This document shows, in pieces, positions 29,050 through 41,254 of a DNA stretch of 64,000 bases (within the stretch, counting starts at the first letter, position 1; each line of letters starts with the position of its first letter). A program made the position numbers and the translations under genes. The notes beneath the pieces are model-generated. The model made no database searches. It was not told the origin of the DNA and saw nothing but the letters and a program-made list of their open reading frames with translations. The DNA comes from Lamellibrachia satsuma (Eukaryota; Annelida; Polychaeta; Sabellida; Siboglinidae), in assembly GCA_033239005.1 (NCBI GenBank), contig BSQZ01000068.1:2045001-2109000 (forward strand), read 5' to 3'.

Positions 29050-30540
29050 TTAAACAAGATTGCAATCTCGAACAACAAGTTCCAGATGGCAAGTGGACAA
29101 GGAAGCCATTGGCTTATCGAGAGTCCAACAATTTTCTCATCTATGTGTAACCCGCCCTTATCAAATATCTGTCAATTCTATTTTTAAACATATTCACACT
29201 ATCATTTGGCAGTTTGATCCATTCATTTATCACCCTCTGTGAGAAAGAGTACTTTCTCATTGTCCAACCTACACTGCTGCTTAACTAATGCTGCTTTGTG
29301 TCCTCTGGTTCTACTGCTTTCTTTAAGTTTGAAGAACATATTCCTATCAACATCCTCATAACCGTTCACTATTTTAAACACTTCTATTTGGTCTCCACTT
29401 AGTCTCCTGGTCTCTAGTGTTGTCAAACCACATTGTAATAAGCGACTTTCGTAACTAAGGTCTCTCAATTCTGGAATCATTTTAGTTGCTCTTCGTTGTA
29501 TTCTTTCTAGCTTGTCTATGTCTTTTTTATGACATGGCCTCCATGCTTGAATACAATATTCCAAATGTGGTCTAACTATTGCTTTGTACAGGGGTACAAT
29601 TAGATGTTTCTCCTTATACGTGATAGTTCTCCTAATTAGCCCTAGAATTTGATTTCCTTTCGAAGCAGCAATCCCACATTGCTCTGAAACTTTCAAGTCC
29701 TTTTCTTGTGTGGTTCTACCTAGTACAGCATTCCCTATTTTATATTCCTCGTCCATATTTCTATGTCCTATGTGTATACATTTACACTTCCCAAAATTGA
29801 ATAACATTTGTCATTTTTCTGACCATTTAACTAATTTTTCTAGATCATCCTGTAAACTTTGTTTATCTGTATCATTAGTAACCTTTCTGAATACTTTTGT
29901 GTCATCTGCAAATTTGAGTACTTTGCTAGATATGTCATCCTCCAAATCATTTATATATATATATATATATATTAAAAACAGTATAGGGCCTAATACTGAT
30001 CCCTGTGGTACCCCATTCAAAACAGATTTCCAGTTTGAAATCTCACCATCTACTATTACTGTCTTCTGTGTGTAAGCCACTTTTCTATCCAGTTGATTAC
30101 ATCATTACCTATAACATGGGCTTAATTTCTTCCAAAAAACATAAGAGATTGGTTAGACATGACCTTGCTTTTAGGAATCCATGTTGACATGAATTTATTA
30201 ATTTATGTTTTACAAGGAATTCCACCATGTGGTCTCTAATTAATGTTTCGAGTAGTTTACATACAACTGATGTTAAACTCACTGGTTTGTAATTTTCTGG
30301 CTTCTTCCTCGATCCCTTCTTAAATAACGGCGTAATGTTTGCTTCTTTCCATTCTGAAGGAACTATTCCTTCTTCTCGTGACAAGTTAAATAATTTTGCA
30401 AGTGGTGTACTAATTTGCTCAACAATTTCCTTAAGCAGTTTTGGTAGTATTCCATCAACTCCAGGTGATTTATTATCTGTCATCTTCTTAATTTTCTTTG
30501 CTATCATTTCATGTAGAATTGGGAGATGTTTACGCACGCG
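29050..30540 (-). pseudogene. CR1-like LINE 3' half: reverse transcriptase, C-terminal domain and 3' UTR
   Basis: Reading leftwards: fingers/palm start (DNKSPGVDGILPKLL, NYKPVSLTSVVCKLLE), then NGVPQGSVLGPILFLIYI and the catalytic FADDTKVF, then the C-terminal region (YKAIVRPHLEYCIQAWRP, RIQRRATKMIPELRDLSYE, RRLSGDQIEVFKIVNGYE) to the stop at 29223. A stretch that includes the DFQKAFDKVPH motif is missing between 30109 and 30080. A TA repeat has expanded inside the catalytic domain (29952-29972). The 3' UTR (29050-29222) shares a block with 53857-53945. Confidence 0.9.
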
Positions 30541-30559
30541 TACCTTGATACTAAATGTC

Positions 30560-32091
30560 TGATAAATTACCTATTTTAGCCATAAATAATTATGCACGAC
30601 AGTGGTGTTTACAAATGTACTGGGCAAATGGTGTACACAATAAACTTTACTACAATAAAATTGTTTTGCTTGTCTTTTTTACAAGTTCATTTTGCAAAAA
30701 TTCAAGCTTACCTAGTATCCACTATGACTCCACAATTAAATTACTTAGTAAAAATCTAAATGCTGAAAAATAAAAATGTTCACCTTTGGTAAAATTTCAT
30801 AACTTTATAATGTAATTGACGAGAGGATGGAAGTCATTCCCGATGGAAGTCATTCCCGAGTTTACCATTTTGGATATCCACTATTTTGAGCCCTACCAGA
30901 TTTATTATTATTAAACATTTATAACATGCCATGTATCCGGGTGAAACACCTGCTCAAAGGCTCTAGAGTTGCACATATATAAGTAAAATACATTAAAATG
31001 AGCTAAAACAGATAAAAGGAATAAATTAAATGACAAAACGAAATAAGGTGCTTAAATTAGTTAAAGAAATAGGTAGAATAAGTTAGTTTATAAAACATCA
31101 GCAAATACATAAATCAAATGTATAACTAAAATGTCACTGGAATATCACTGTTGCAAAGTTGCCTGCCGGAACAAATGAGTGCATTCCTGTCATGAGGCAG
31201 AATCAGCACAGCCACCAAGAATGAACAACTAAAGTCAATTCTTTCGATGATTTCAACAAAAATACGCACTTTTTAATTAAACCGATTGCAGATATTACAA
31301 TTCACACACTACATATTAGAACATCAACTAACCAGATACACGACAGGCAAAATATGTAGAATCTGTAGTGTTTACATTATAATTATAAAGAACACCAATA
31401 TATTCTTGCATATGGAAATAATTGTTTGAAAAAACACAATTTATTATACATTATGAGAGCTTTGTAATTTCCTGCATGCATAATGCAACAATATTTATAG
31501 TCCAATGTCAAAACTGGTTTACAGTACACTGCAGGCCCAGTACATCAATATTCATAGTTCATTGTGTCATGAAATAATATCCTGTACTTCAACATGAAGT
31601 AATGTTTATTAATTGTTCACTGTAGGCTGATAGGCCGTCATGAAAGGAACTATAAGGAAGATAATAATAATAATAATAATAGTACAATGCAGCAATATTC
31701 ACAGTTCACTGTTTCATATATCCAATCCATGTCAATGTTCACAGGACATTATAGGCTCATTGCAGTAAAGTGCATAAGTCTATATGACATTGTCGGCTAA
31801 GTATACACATATTCACAGTTCACTGTTTCGTAAATCCATGCATGTGTAATGTGTGGATTTCACAGCCTGATATACAATATTTGGCTGATCTAGACATGCC
31901 AAAATTTCTAGTGAAGCTGTCATGCAAAGTTCATTCTGGATGTCGATCCTCTTGACTGGAGTAACTGTTGCAGCACATAATCACCACGGAAGTCACTGGC
32001 CCTACAATAACAGGAACGTAAAATAGGAATAGGAATGTAAAATAATTAAATTAGTAGTTATTATCGTATGCACTATTTACTACAAGGTATG
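30560..32091. other. non-coding AT-rich DNA with degenerate repeats
   Basis: No gene is visible. From about 31490 to 31860 the phrase ATTCACAGTTCACTGTTTC recurs in variant form several times. Its reverse complement recurs at 39360-39500, which suggests an unclassified repeat family present in both orientations. A short AAT microsatellite lies at 31660-31680. Confidence 0.5.
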
Positions 32092-32099
32092 GTTATAGG

Positions 32100-32960
32100 C
32101 AGGGCTGGGGTCAATTCCAAAGGAATTGGAATTAATCAATTCAATTCCAAGTCCGGAATTGGAGCGGAATTGGAATGGAAAGATTTTGAATGAGAGGAAT
32201 TGGAATTGGAATTTTTTTAACAAAATGAATTTTAATTGAATGGAAAGGAATTGAGCATCTGATTTTTTTGTGACATCAACCAATATTTTTCTAGCCTGTT
32301 GTAGGCGGCTATGTGTATAATAATGCTATCAACTCATGCATTGAGGATCTGAAAACTGAAATCCTGTCATTCATGCCAGTATCTTATGATTTCTTTATGT
32401 TGCCACTTGCCAGTGGGTTAATGAAGGGTTCCAGACTGGCTTTAATAGAAACATCAAAGATATTTTAAGCTGTTTACAGACTGGGAAGTTAGCCCTTTTA
32501 CACCCATGAAAAGACACTTATTGGCACGCTACAGCCATGCGGTTGATCAATCAGTAATCACTGATTACTAATCAGAGATCAATGACCACTGACCAATACT
32601 ACAAAGCATAGGCAAGCTAGCTGTAGCCAAATGTGTAAAAATGGTTTCCCACTTGCCAGTATAAATATGTGTTGCCTAACATTCATCATCAGAACAGTGT
32701 GCAACAGTCATAGTGTACAGGTCGGTCAATATGCCCCCTGTAAAGTCGTCTGTCTTTGAACATTTTCTGAAACTTAGCATTAATCTTTCATTGTTAACTT
32801 TTGTCGTTATGTGGAATTGGAGCTGGAGCAGGAATTGGAATTGAACGATTTTGAAAGGAATTGGAATTACTAAAAAGAATTGCAAAAAAGGAATTGGAAT
32901 TGAATGAAAAGGAATTGGAGTGGAATTGGAATTGATTGAAAGGAATTGACCCCAGCCCTG
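32100..32960. mobile_element. complete non-autonomous hAT-type element (MITE)
   Basis: Ends are a perfect 19-bp inverted repeat, CAGGGCTGGGGTCAATTCC, flanked by the perfect 8-bp duplication GTTATAGG (32092-32099 and 32961-32968). Arrays of AATTGGAATTG-type repeats fill both subterminal regions. The middle (32260-32800) encodes nothing recognisable. The fragment at 609-760 is the same family. Confidence 0.93.
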
Positions 32961-32968
32961 GTTATAGG

Positions 32969-33976
32969 AAGTTACTTGAACTTGTCTACTTCTAGTACCC
33001 ATTGTTACATTATGTAACAGATGAATATCAATATTGATGGATATCAATATTGTTTACTGTCACAGGTCAAAGTGTGATAAATTTACAAATGTGTACAATC
33101 AGCCCAAACGAAATCTGACTGATTGAAACTTATAGGTGTTGCAGACAGTAGACAACCAAAACATGTTTATAATATAATTTAATCAAACAAAATGCATAAT
33201 GTACACATGCACAAATTGGCCACCATTAATATTTTTTTTTCTTATTTAATTAGGCATGTTGAGCAATATTATTATTCATGTGTATTGTTTTACATCAGAA
33301 CATCATAACTTATCATATTTTATGTGTGTACAACATAACAAGTGCCCAATGTGTTAAGTTGGTGGCATACTGGAATTAAATTATTAAAAACTGATCTTGT
33401 TATCAAGTTATACTTGCCATAATTGTTATGCTTTTTTATAATTGTCTATGTAGCATTGCACAGGGAGGAAGGTGTATAGCATCCACTCAATACCACCATT
33501 TCCTCCCTAACATACATATACACAGTACACATATAATATAAGTGGATGAACCAATCAAGTACAGTTAAAATCAGACTTTTACTTTATGATTTGTGAATGA
33601 TTTTCATTGAAAATTAAGTTCACAGTGCAACTTCACATCGATGTCAATAAGCATCACAAATCATACACATCCATGTGCACAAACACAACGCCAAGTTTGG
33701 AATGTGTCTATACATGGGCCACCCTTAATATTTTGTATCTGCTTTTAATTGTAAGTTGTGGAACTAAAGTTCTCTATCATGACAGTAATATCCCATTTAG
33801 TAGTTCAATGTAATCAACATTGTAAAAAATATAAATTAAAATAATGTAAACTTAATTATTAATGTATGAAAAACAATGAGGAATTGCGTAGTCAGTGTTT
33901 TTGTTAATACATTGTGGTTCAAAGAAATGGTAGTATGATACTGTACTGCTGATATAATTATGAAAGTTCCAATTAC
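32969..33976. other. non-coding AT-rich DNA
   Basis: No coding frame or repeat of note; possible downstream introns of the RecQ-like gene on the minus strand. Confidence 0.4.
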
Positions 33977-34178
33977 CATTCGGTAATGCAGTGAGCCTCA
34001 TCAACTACTGTATAATTGTATGTAGTCTCTCCTAGAAAAGCTCATCTGACATGATGGCCCTCCACTGTCCTGCAAACAATGCTTTGGGACTCTGTAGCAT
34101 AACTGGAAAGTCCCCCTGTTTCATCCTTTCCCTTGTCTCTGAAGTTACATTTATGAGGGGTCTATCTTTGGTTGAGAG

Positions 34179-36070
34179 CTACATCAATACCATATTATAT
34201 TAGTAACTGCAATACAAAATGGGTGTACCATATAGGTACTAGGTAAGCTAATTAGGAAGTAATATAGGCGTATGCAAGTTTAATTTAATTGTATAAAATA
34301 TAATCAATTTATTAAAATAATGCTTTACAAAAAACAAGGGTAAGAGCCCCAAATCACACTTATTTTCACCGCCTTTTTTTAGAACTAACTTGATTGCAAT
34401 GCAAACATGAACCACGAGTGACATTAGTCGTGATGAGAAATCTGCGTTACCGTAATAGTCAGCCATATATGCTATATGCATGAAACTGAAATTAATACAA
34501 TGGCTTACCCGTATCTGTAGTGCTACCGCTCAGCTTCGGGTGAACCGCACCAAGTCCAAGGCCCATCCTGTGTAGTCTTTCTTCCGATGATCAACAACAA
34601 ATAAAAGGCAACACCATGTCAACGTGTGCCAGCTGATATTGCCTGGTAACATACATAGACATAAATAGAACACCCTTTAGTAAAACAACACCACTGAGCT
34701 CTTATCAGTTGACACATGATAAAGTGATGCAGGCATGGACCAGTGACATTCATGTTGCTGCACAGCAAGAACCCACTGGAGGCCCAGTGTTTATACTGTA
34801 CAGCACCCAGTCTTCATCATATATCTATAGATATACAGTACTAACAAGAGATTATTACTACATAGCTATATATACCTAATACCTTATTACGTGCACAATC
34901 TATCCATGCACCTTAATTGTATATCAAATATCATAACATATTAACTATAACAGTAGCACCACTAAACATGATCGAAACTGAACTTTCTGAAGTGCTCTAT
35001 ACATGTATTAGCTAATGACTACAAGTGGACAAAATCTCATTAAGCCCTGTTGGACATTCTTCTCCAAGGTTCCCAAAATATTCTTTTCCCATCTTCCAAC
35101 ACATTCCCCAGCTGCTCCATCACTGCCATTTCCACCTGCAGATCAAGATCTTTCTCGAATGTTATCTGGCCAACTTGCCCAAAGACGCCTCATGTAAAGA
35201 AATGTGCTTTCTCATTTAAGCTGTCAATTGTTTTAGTAGGCAACCTTTCACATGGTTTGTCAAACAAATGCATAGAATGCAATGAATGTTGCAATGTGTA
35301 CAGAATGAGTTACATGATAGTGGTTCATACAATGAAGAAAAGGCAAACGACGACCAAAAAGGGGAGAGCCTCATTAAATGCAGATGACTTAATAAAGAAA
35401 AAAATCTTATTAATGAGCTGACATCTAGTAGAGCACACATTATTTATAAAACTGGATCCTACCCCTATAACATTTTATGTTGCACCCAATCAATGTGTCT
35501 ACTGGGAAAGACTTAATGTACGATCCCCCAAGAAAAACAAACGTATCTGTAATATATTGATATTTGTTACATTCATTCACATATACACTAACACAGCACA
35601 AACATTTGTGACATAAATTACCTGAAAATAACGAGATGTTAGATCCTGTCTTCTATACAGCTGTAAGTCATACAGGAAATAACCATATTCGTTGTCCCAC
35701 AACTTTCTCCAACAAGCCTCCAAAATGTTTGTCTTGAAGAGTTTAACACTAATGCATGATGCTCACTCCAGTATGAACAACCCAACTGCCCACACTTATA
35801 ACACAACTGCTGGGACCACCCTCAACCAAATTATTTATCAGTCTGGTGGCCATGCCCCATTAAGAACAAATGTCAATGACAAATCTTCAAGTTAATTGGT
35901 TCCTGGAGTCATCGTCACTGGCTACTAGCCGGATAAGTTTATAATTCTCTGGTAGCCACCTCATCTTCATTGCTTTTGTTTACCTTATATTGTACATGAT
36001 GATGGTGAGGAGGAAATAAATTTACCCACCCACCCAGTTATGTTAGACAACTATTTGTAACATGCTATGT
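34179..36070. other. presumed intron of the RecQ-like pseudogene
   Basis: AT-rich sequence between the two helicase exons. On the plus strand 35050-35421 an open frame exists (SKLSIVLVGNLSHG is not present as a known motif; the frame shows no family resemblance), so I do not call a gene there. Confidence 0.4.
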
Positions 36071-36286
36071 TCACACTATAAACAGTACTATCCTATGTAT
36101 CATGCAGTGGATGCAACTGTTTCTGCCGTGCAATGAAATGCCGGCCAGGGTTTCTCCGTACCCTGTTGGAAGTATTCCCATCACATAACGTCCATCTGTA
36201 ATGTTCTGGATGCAGGCAAACTGATTTTTTCTCCGTGCAAATTCTAAATTTAACGACGCTTGCCCTGTCGATAGCACGCGCGACTC

Positions 36287-37032
36287 TAGGCAAAGTCAAT
36301 CGCCCTACAATTTTTTTCTATCTGGCTGTTGCTGTAGGAGGGGCGTCAAAAGCGTAAGTATTTTCATGAAACGTGAAACCTTACAAAAACGCCATAAACA
36401 GAGCAATAAACACGTCTTTCGTGTCTGTATGCATTCTTATATGTATATCACTAAAGTTACCTGACAATAACCATGTAAAAGTGTGAAATTATTACCTTTT
36501 TGTCAGAACGCATGTGCTTGTCAAAGTTTGTATACAACCGGATGTTGTTGTGAGCGAGAATAGCAAACGGGATTTCCATAGATCTATATAAGGTCACGCT
36601 AAGAATTGCCGTCTGCTGGCCATAGAGTTACATCATTAATAATGCCCCTATAAACTACTAACTTACTAAAGGGTGTTTTATTTATGTGTGTGCTGCTGGC
36701 CCATTCTGGCCTCATTATACACGAAATCGCGTTTGATCATGTGGCAACATCACGTGCACAGTATGACGGCTATTTATGAAAAAAAAATTGTGTGACCGAT
36801 AAATGCACTCATAAATAATTATTTGGAGCACATTTCTTCAGTTTCTTGACGCCTAAGTGTCGGTTGTATGTCACGGAATACATGTGTGAAACGGTTAGTG
36901 TGTATCGATTTTAAAACTTAAGTTATTAGTTCCGTAGCCATTTGGCTACGGAAAGCCCAAATTGGCGAGATAGTAAAACCCGGTGTCGACTTTCTCCCCA
37001 GAGACGAAGAGTAGGGCGAACAATTTTGCCTA
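36287..37032. mobile_element. TAGGCAAA-family MITE, copy A (9-bp duplication)
   Basis: The 746-bp element starts TAGGCAAAGTCAATCGCCCT and ends with the inverted counterpart (AGGGCGAACAATTTTGCCTA). It is flanked by the perfect 9-bp duplication GCGCGACTC (36278-36286 and 37033-37041). It is highly similar along its length to copy B at 43770-44533. Nine-base duplications are typical of Mutator-like (MULE) elements, less often Merlin. No coding capacity. Confidence 0.92.
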
Positions 37033-37059
37033 GCGCGACTCGTACCGACTCCATTTGTA

Positions 37060-39258
37060 TTTCTGTAGGCGTTATCGGATGAAGTGCTAGCAGCCAATCA
37101 GCGTCATCATCGAGCTTAATGAGCTACTTATGTATGCGCCCAGATTCTGGGAGCATACATAATTTCCGTCACAATGGCACCCCACTCTGTGTCCAGGCGA
37201 TGATGTGTGCGACAAACGTTGACGCCACAGCGCGGAAACTGGATAATCGAGGAGTCAGACCACAGATGAGAATTGCATTGGTGGCCATGTTAACGTTTTG
37301 TCTGATTATAAGAAAACGTGACCATCAAAAATTCTTAAAATTGTCCACAGCAACTGCCATCATCTCTTTGATATACTGACCAAATTTAATCAAAATCACA
37401 TACCTCCAGCTCTTTTAAATCGCCCGACGTGCGATGCCTATCAATTTTGACAAAAATAGCCATGTATTCATGCGCCCACGTGGCCCATAGCAGAAAAATT
37501 CCCATAAATCCCTCCGCCAGTTAAACTCTTTAAAAAATGCACTGTTTCACAGCCAATAGCTTCTAGAAACAAACCTGTGAATATTCCTGCTCAAAGGCAC
37601 TCATGTCACATAATATTAATTTATTATGTTACCATTTTACAATTTCATACGCCGTACATTCGCGTGAAACAATAAACAGGAAGGTCAACTGTGGTCTAAT
37701 CCCTCGAGACTAACTGGACGCTTGCACCACAACAGTGGCGCCCTACGATGCATTGGGAAGTAACCAATGACCTAATTATACTTAACCGACATTGAGCATG
37801 CGCCTTATTATTGTTGGCGGGTGTTTATATAAATTTTGTCGTGTCAGATCATCAGTTCCTTAAACCTAGACTATGGCATCAAAGGTATGACTAGACCACA
37901 TTATTATTACATTTCATTCTTCCTTTTCTTTTAAAACAACTTTGGTACTTTTGGTATTTTTGGCTTTGCCGAGTGATGCCGCCGGAAATAACACGGCTAA
38001 AGCTAGGCACTTCAACAAAATGCGCTGTCTCGGTCGTCCCGCGCGCACGAAAATACGTTCACGATTTAACGCTGTTACGATTACCGAAATCTCGTTAACG
38101 TTTTGTTTCGCCGCGTGTTTTATCGGCTGCTTCCGTTCATTTTCCTCAGCTTTGACGGCACCTTTGAAAGCGGTAAGTTAACTTTCGTGTCGTGTTTTTC
38201 TTATCGAAATTGGACCAAGATAAAGGTTACAAAATGTCAGTTAGACTTCATAGCATAGGTATATTTCAAATGCAAGTAGCACAACTTCATCGAATTCCTC
38301 AGAATATTTCAATGTTGTGGTTCCCTTCTTATAGGTCGAAGTTAGTATGTGGGGGAAATATCTTGTTTCCGCACGAACGCGAAATGTGGTTTTAGTCAAC
38401 CGCAACATTGTGAAGTTTTACGGATCTGTGACAGTGAGAACGAGTCTCCAGTACGAATTATTTATGGCTTATTTACATTTCTCTGAATTGAATTCACTAC
38501 AATTTCAAAGCCAATACAATCTGTTTTACATTATATTATTATTACTGTTTATGTTGTGTGGGCCTTGGATAAAGCCTAGAAAAATAAAACAAATAAAAAA
38601 TAATAATAAAAATTTGCAATGATTTTAAAATTCGTAAAAAACTTTGTGCAACAGATTTATATTCTCAATTACAAGAACAATTAATTTTATTCATTGAGTG
38701 CAAACTGACTGTTATTAATTATTTTATTCATTGAGTGCAAACTAATTGTTAAGCCATTTTTTAGTTAAAATACTTGTAAAACAGTTACAATTAATTATTG
38801 AATTACAACAAGACGTTTTGTGACAAGAAATTGCTGAATATAGATACACCTCTCAAGACCAAATTTCAAGATTTTGTTTTCTGACCTAATATATTATGTG
38901 AATTTTCACAATTAACTTAATGGAGGAAGACTGTATAAAATACAATTTAACAATATTTACACGCAGAATCAAGATAATTAGACCAAATCATAACTGCAGC
39001 AAGAAATGTATAAATCATTTAGGAAATTTTTATTTCAAGATGTTCTGGCTGAAGTTCTTCCGTTGATTTCGGTTATGCGATCTCAGCCAGTATAGATCTT
39101 TGCTGGTTTTGAAGACGCTTGCTGACTTCCAGCAGATCTTTGTCGAGGGCAGTTGGGAGTGTTGTTCATGGTCGCCCTCGCCAGCCAGCAATGTCAGTGG
39201 GTGTGAAATATTGGTGTATGGACAGCTGTGCAGGGGCTTCACGTAGCATGCAAAATAC

Positions 39259-39297
<39 letters not shown>

Positions 39298-39902
39298 TAG
39301 TAACATTATATTAATATATACTTTATTGGTTGATGATGATTGATGATATAGGACTTTTTTATTCCAGGATATATGAGACAGTAAACTGTGAATATTGCTA
39401 CACTCAGCATACGGTGTACTGTGAACATTGACACGCTTCACCGGCATGGATTTATGAAACAGTGAATATTGCTACACAGCATACAGTGTACTGTGAACAA
39501 TCATCATGCACTTGGCTCCCAGATGGAATAATGTAGAATCTTGCAGCCGTCGTCCATTCAACACAAGAAATGTCTGATTCAACAGTGAAATACTGTAAAA
39601 AAAATTTATAAACATTACATCATGTTGAATTGCACAACGTAAAATCAACATTATTTTATGAAGCAGTGACTGAAATATAAATATTGCTGTACTGAACCTT
39701 CAGTGTACTGTGCAGTCCCAGAATATGTAATAAATTGTGTTATATTTATGCAATAGCATTGTTTTTCTTCACAAAAAAACATTTAGCGCTCTGTGGAACA
39801 CCAGTTAGTATATATTTCTCAAATATTTATTTCACCATTGTCACTATGCAAGATTATTTTGTTATATTTTATGTGTGTGTGCGCGCGCGCGTGCATGCGT
39901 GC

Positions 39903-39943
<41 letters not shown>

Positions 39944-39968
39944 GGGAATGAACGTCCAGGCTCTGCCA
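37060..39968. other. non-coding DNA with a possible small promoter and first exons
   Basis: A TATATAAA box at 37826-37833 is followed by ATGGCATCAAAG at 37873 and a consensus donor GTATGA at 37885; another donor, GTAAGT, follows an open stretch at 38172. These could be the first exons of an unknown plus-strand gene, but no protein family is recognisable. A TA microsatellite is at 39261-39291. Degenerate repeats related to 31490-31860 lie at 39360-39500. A compound TG/CG/TA repeat lies at 39874-39940. Confidence 0.35.
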
Positions 39969-40670
39969 AAAGTTATACAAATATCTTCATAATCATGGAA
40001 GTTATGGCTTTTTATTGAAATGTATTGGTGTGATGAAATAGCATGCTAATTAGCCATTGTTGACTTATTAATTGAGTTACTATTACTGATGACTAATGTA
40101 TATTTATGACCCTACTTAATGTGTTTTGAAATTATACAAATATATTCATAATGATGGAAGTTATGGCCTTTTATAAAAATGTGTTCACCAACATCATCCC
40201 TGCATTAATTAGCCAATATTGATTTATTAATTGCATCAATTGAGTTATGTATATTTTATGACCCTGTTTAATGAGTTTGTAAACCCTGAACAAATTATGC
40301 AAATATCTTCATGATCATGGAAGTTGTGGCCTTTTATTAAAAGGTGTTGGCCTATTGAGGTTGCGCATTAATTAGCCAATATTGACTTATTAATTGCATC
40401 AAATGAGTTACAAGTGTGTGTGATGTATATGTATGACCCTTGTTAATGAGTTTGTAAACCCTGAACAAATTATACAAATATCTTCATAATCATGGAAGAT
40501 ATGGCCTTTTATCAAGACGTGTCGGTCAGTTGACTTCACGCACTAATTAGCCAATATTGACTTATTAATTGCATTAACTGAGTTACTATTAATGATACAT
40601 GACTGGACTATATATATATTTATGACCCTACTTAATGTGCTTGCAACTCCTGAAGAAATTATTAAAATAT
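39969..40670 (+). repeat. satellite-like tandem array, about 160-190-bp units x4
   Basis: Units begin near 39969, 40129, 40287 and 40464, with a fifth start at about 40655. Each carries TACAAATATCTTCATAATCA, TGGAAGTTATGGCCTTTTAT, TAATTAGCCAATATTGACTT and TATGACCCTACTTAATG in order. Units differ by many substitutions and indels, so the array is old. Confidence 0.88.
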
Positions 40671-41180
40671 ATATACAAACAAAAAAGTTATTCCATTTTA
40701 ATCATACATTTATTGAAAAAATAACACAAAAATGAGAGACTTTTGCCTGTATACAAGATACACAAAATGTTTGGATTTTAACCGCATTAAAATCGCAATA
40801 TCTTTGGATCTAACAAAGATATATTGATAAAATAAACATTTTTGGGTTCCTTTACATGTCACCTTTCATTTAAATCAATTGCCAATGTCCTACCATGAGA
40901 TCTAATTTTTGTTTGACGTGCCTACCAAAGCAAGGGCAAGGCAAAGCCAAAGGCTTTTGTGTAATATGCTTTCGCGCATATACGAAGCCAACATAAGGTT
41001 CAGTTTACAGTTATATTTCCTATTGTTGACCATGTTAACGTTTTGCACGAAAACGGGACCATCAAACATTCAGAAACTTCTTAACTTACCTGCCGTTGTC
41101 TCGAATCACGTCGATTTTGGCCCACCTCTAGTTGTTAATATGGAATTAGGTAGTCGTGTTGGGTATATATGTGTAAAGAA

Positions 41181-41225
<45 letters not shown>

Positions 41226-41254
41226 GAGAAATAAAATGTTACGTAGATGTTTTG
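40671..41254. other. non-coding DNA with TA microsatellite
   Basis: No gene. A TA repeat lies at 41184-41222, directly before the inverted LINE duplication. Confidence 0.45.

Larger units (their letters stand above)
33977..37054 (-). pseudogene. RecQ-like helicase pseudogene, two exons seen, interrupted by a MITE
   Basis: On the minus strand a start at 37054 (MESVRVA) leads, across a MITE, into 36286-36071 with NQFACIQNITDGRYVMGILP and the Walker A region ILPTGYGET, where Lys is replaced by Glu and the frame changes around the motif. A second exon, 34178-33977, lies between a TAG acceptor and a GTAATT donor. It encodes RPLINVTSETRERMKQGDFP, VMLQSPKALFAGQW and the DEAH-box segment TVVDEAHCITEW, with a frameshift or stop between. 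Motif order fits a RecQ-type ATP-dependent helicase. The damaged Walker A and frameshifts indicate a pseudogene. Confidence 0.7.

Noticed and set aside
35015..35421. Plus-strand overlapping frames of 60-123 residues
   Set aside because: No family motif, no splice signals and AT-rich surroundings; it lies in the presumed intron of the RecQ-like pseudogene.
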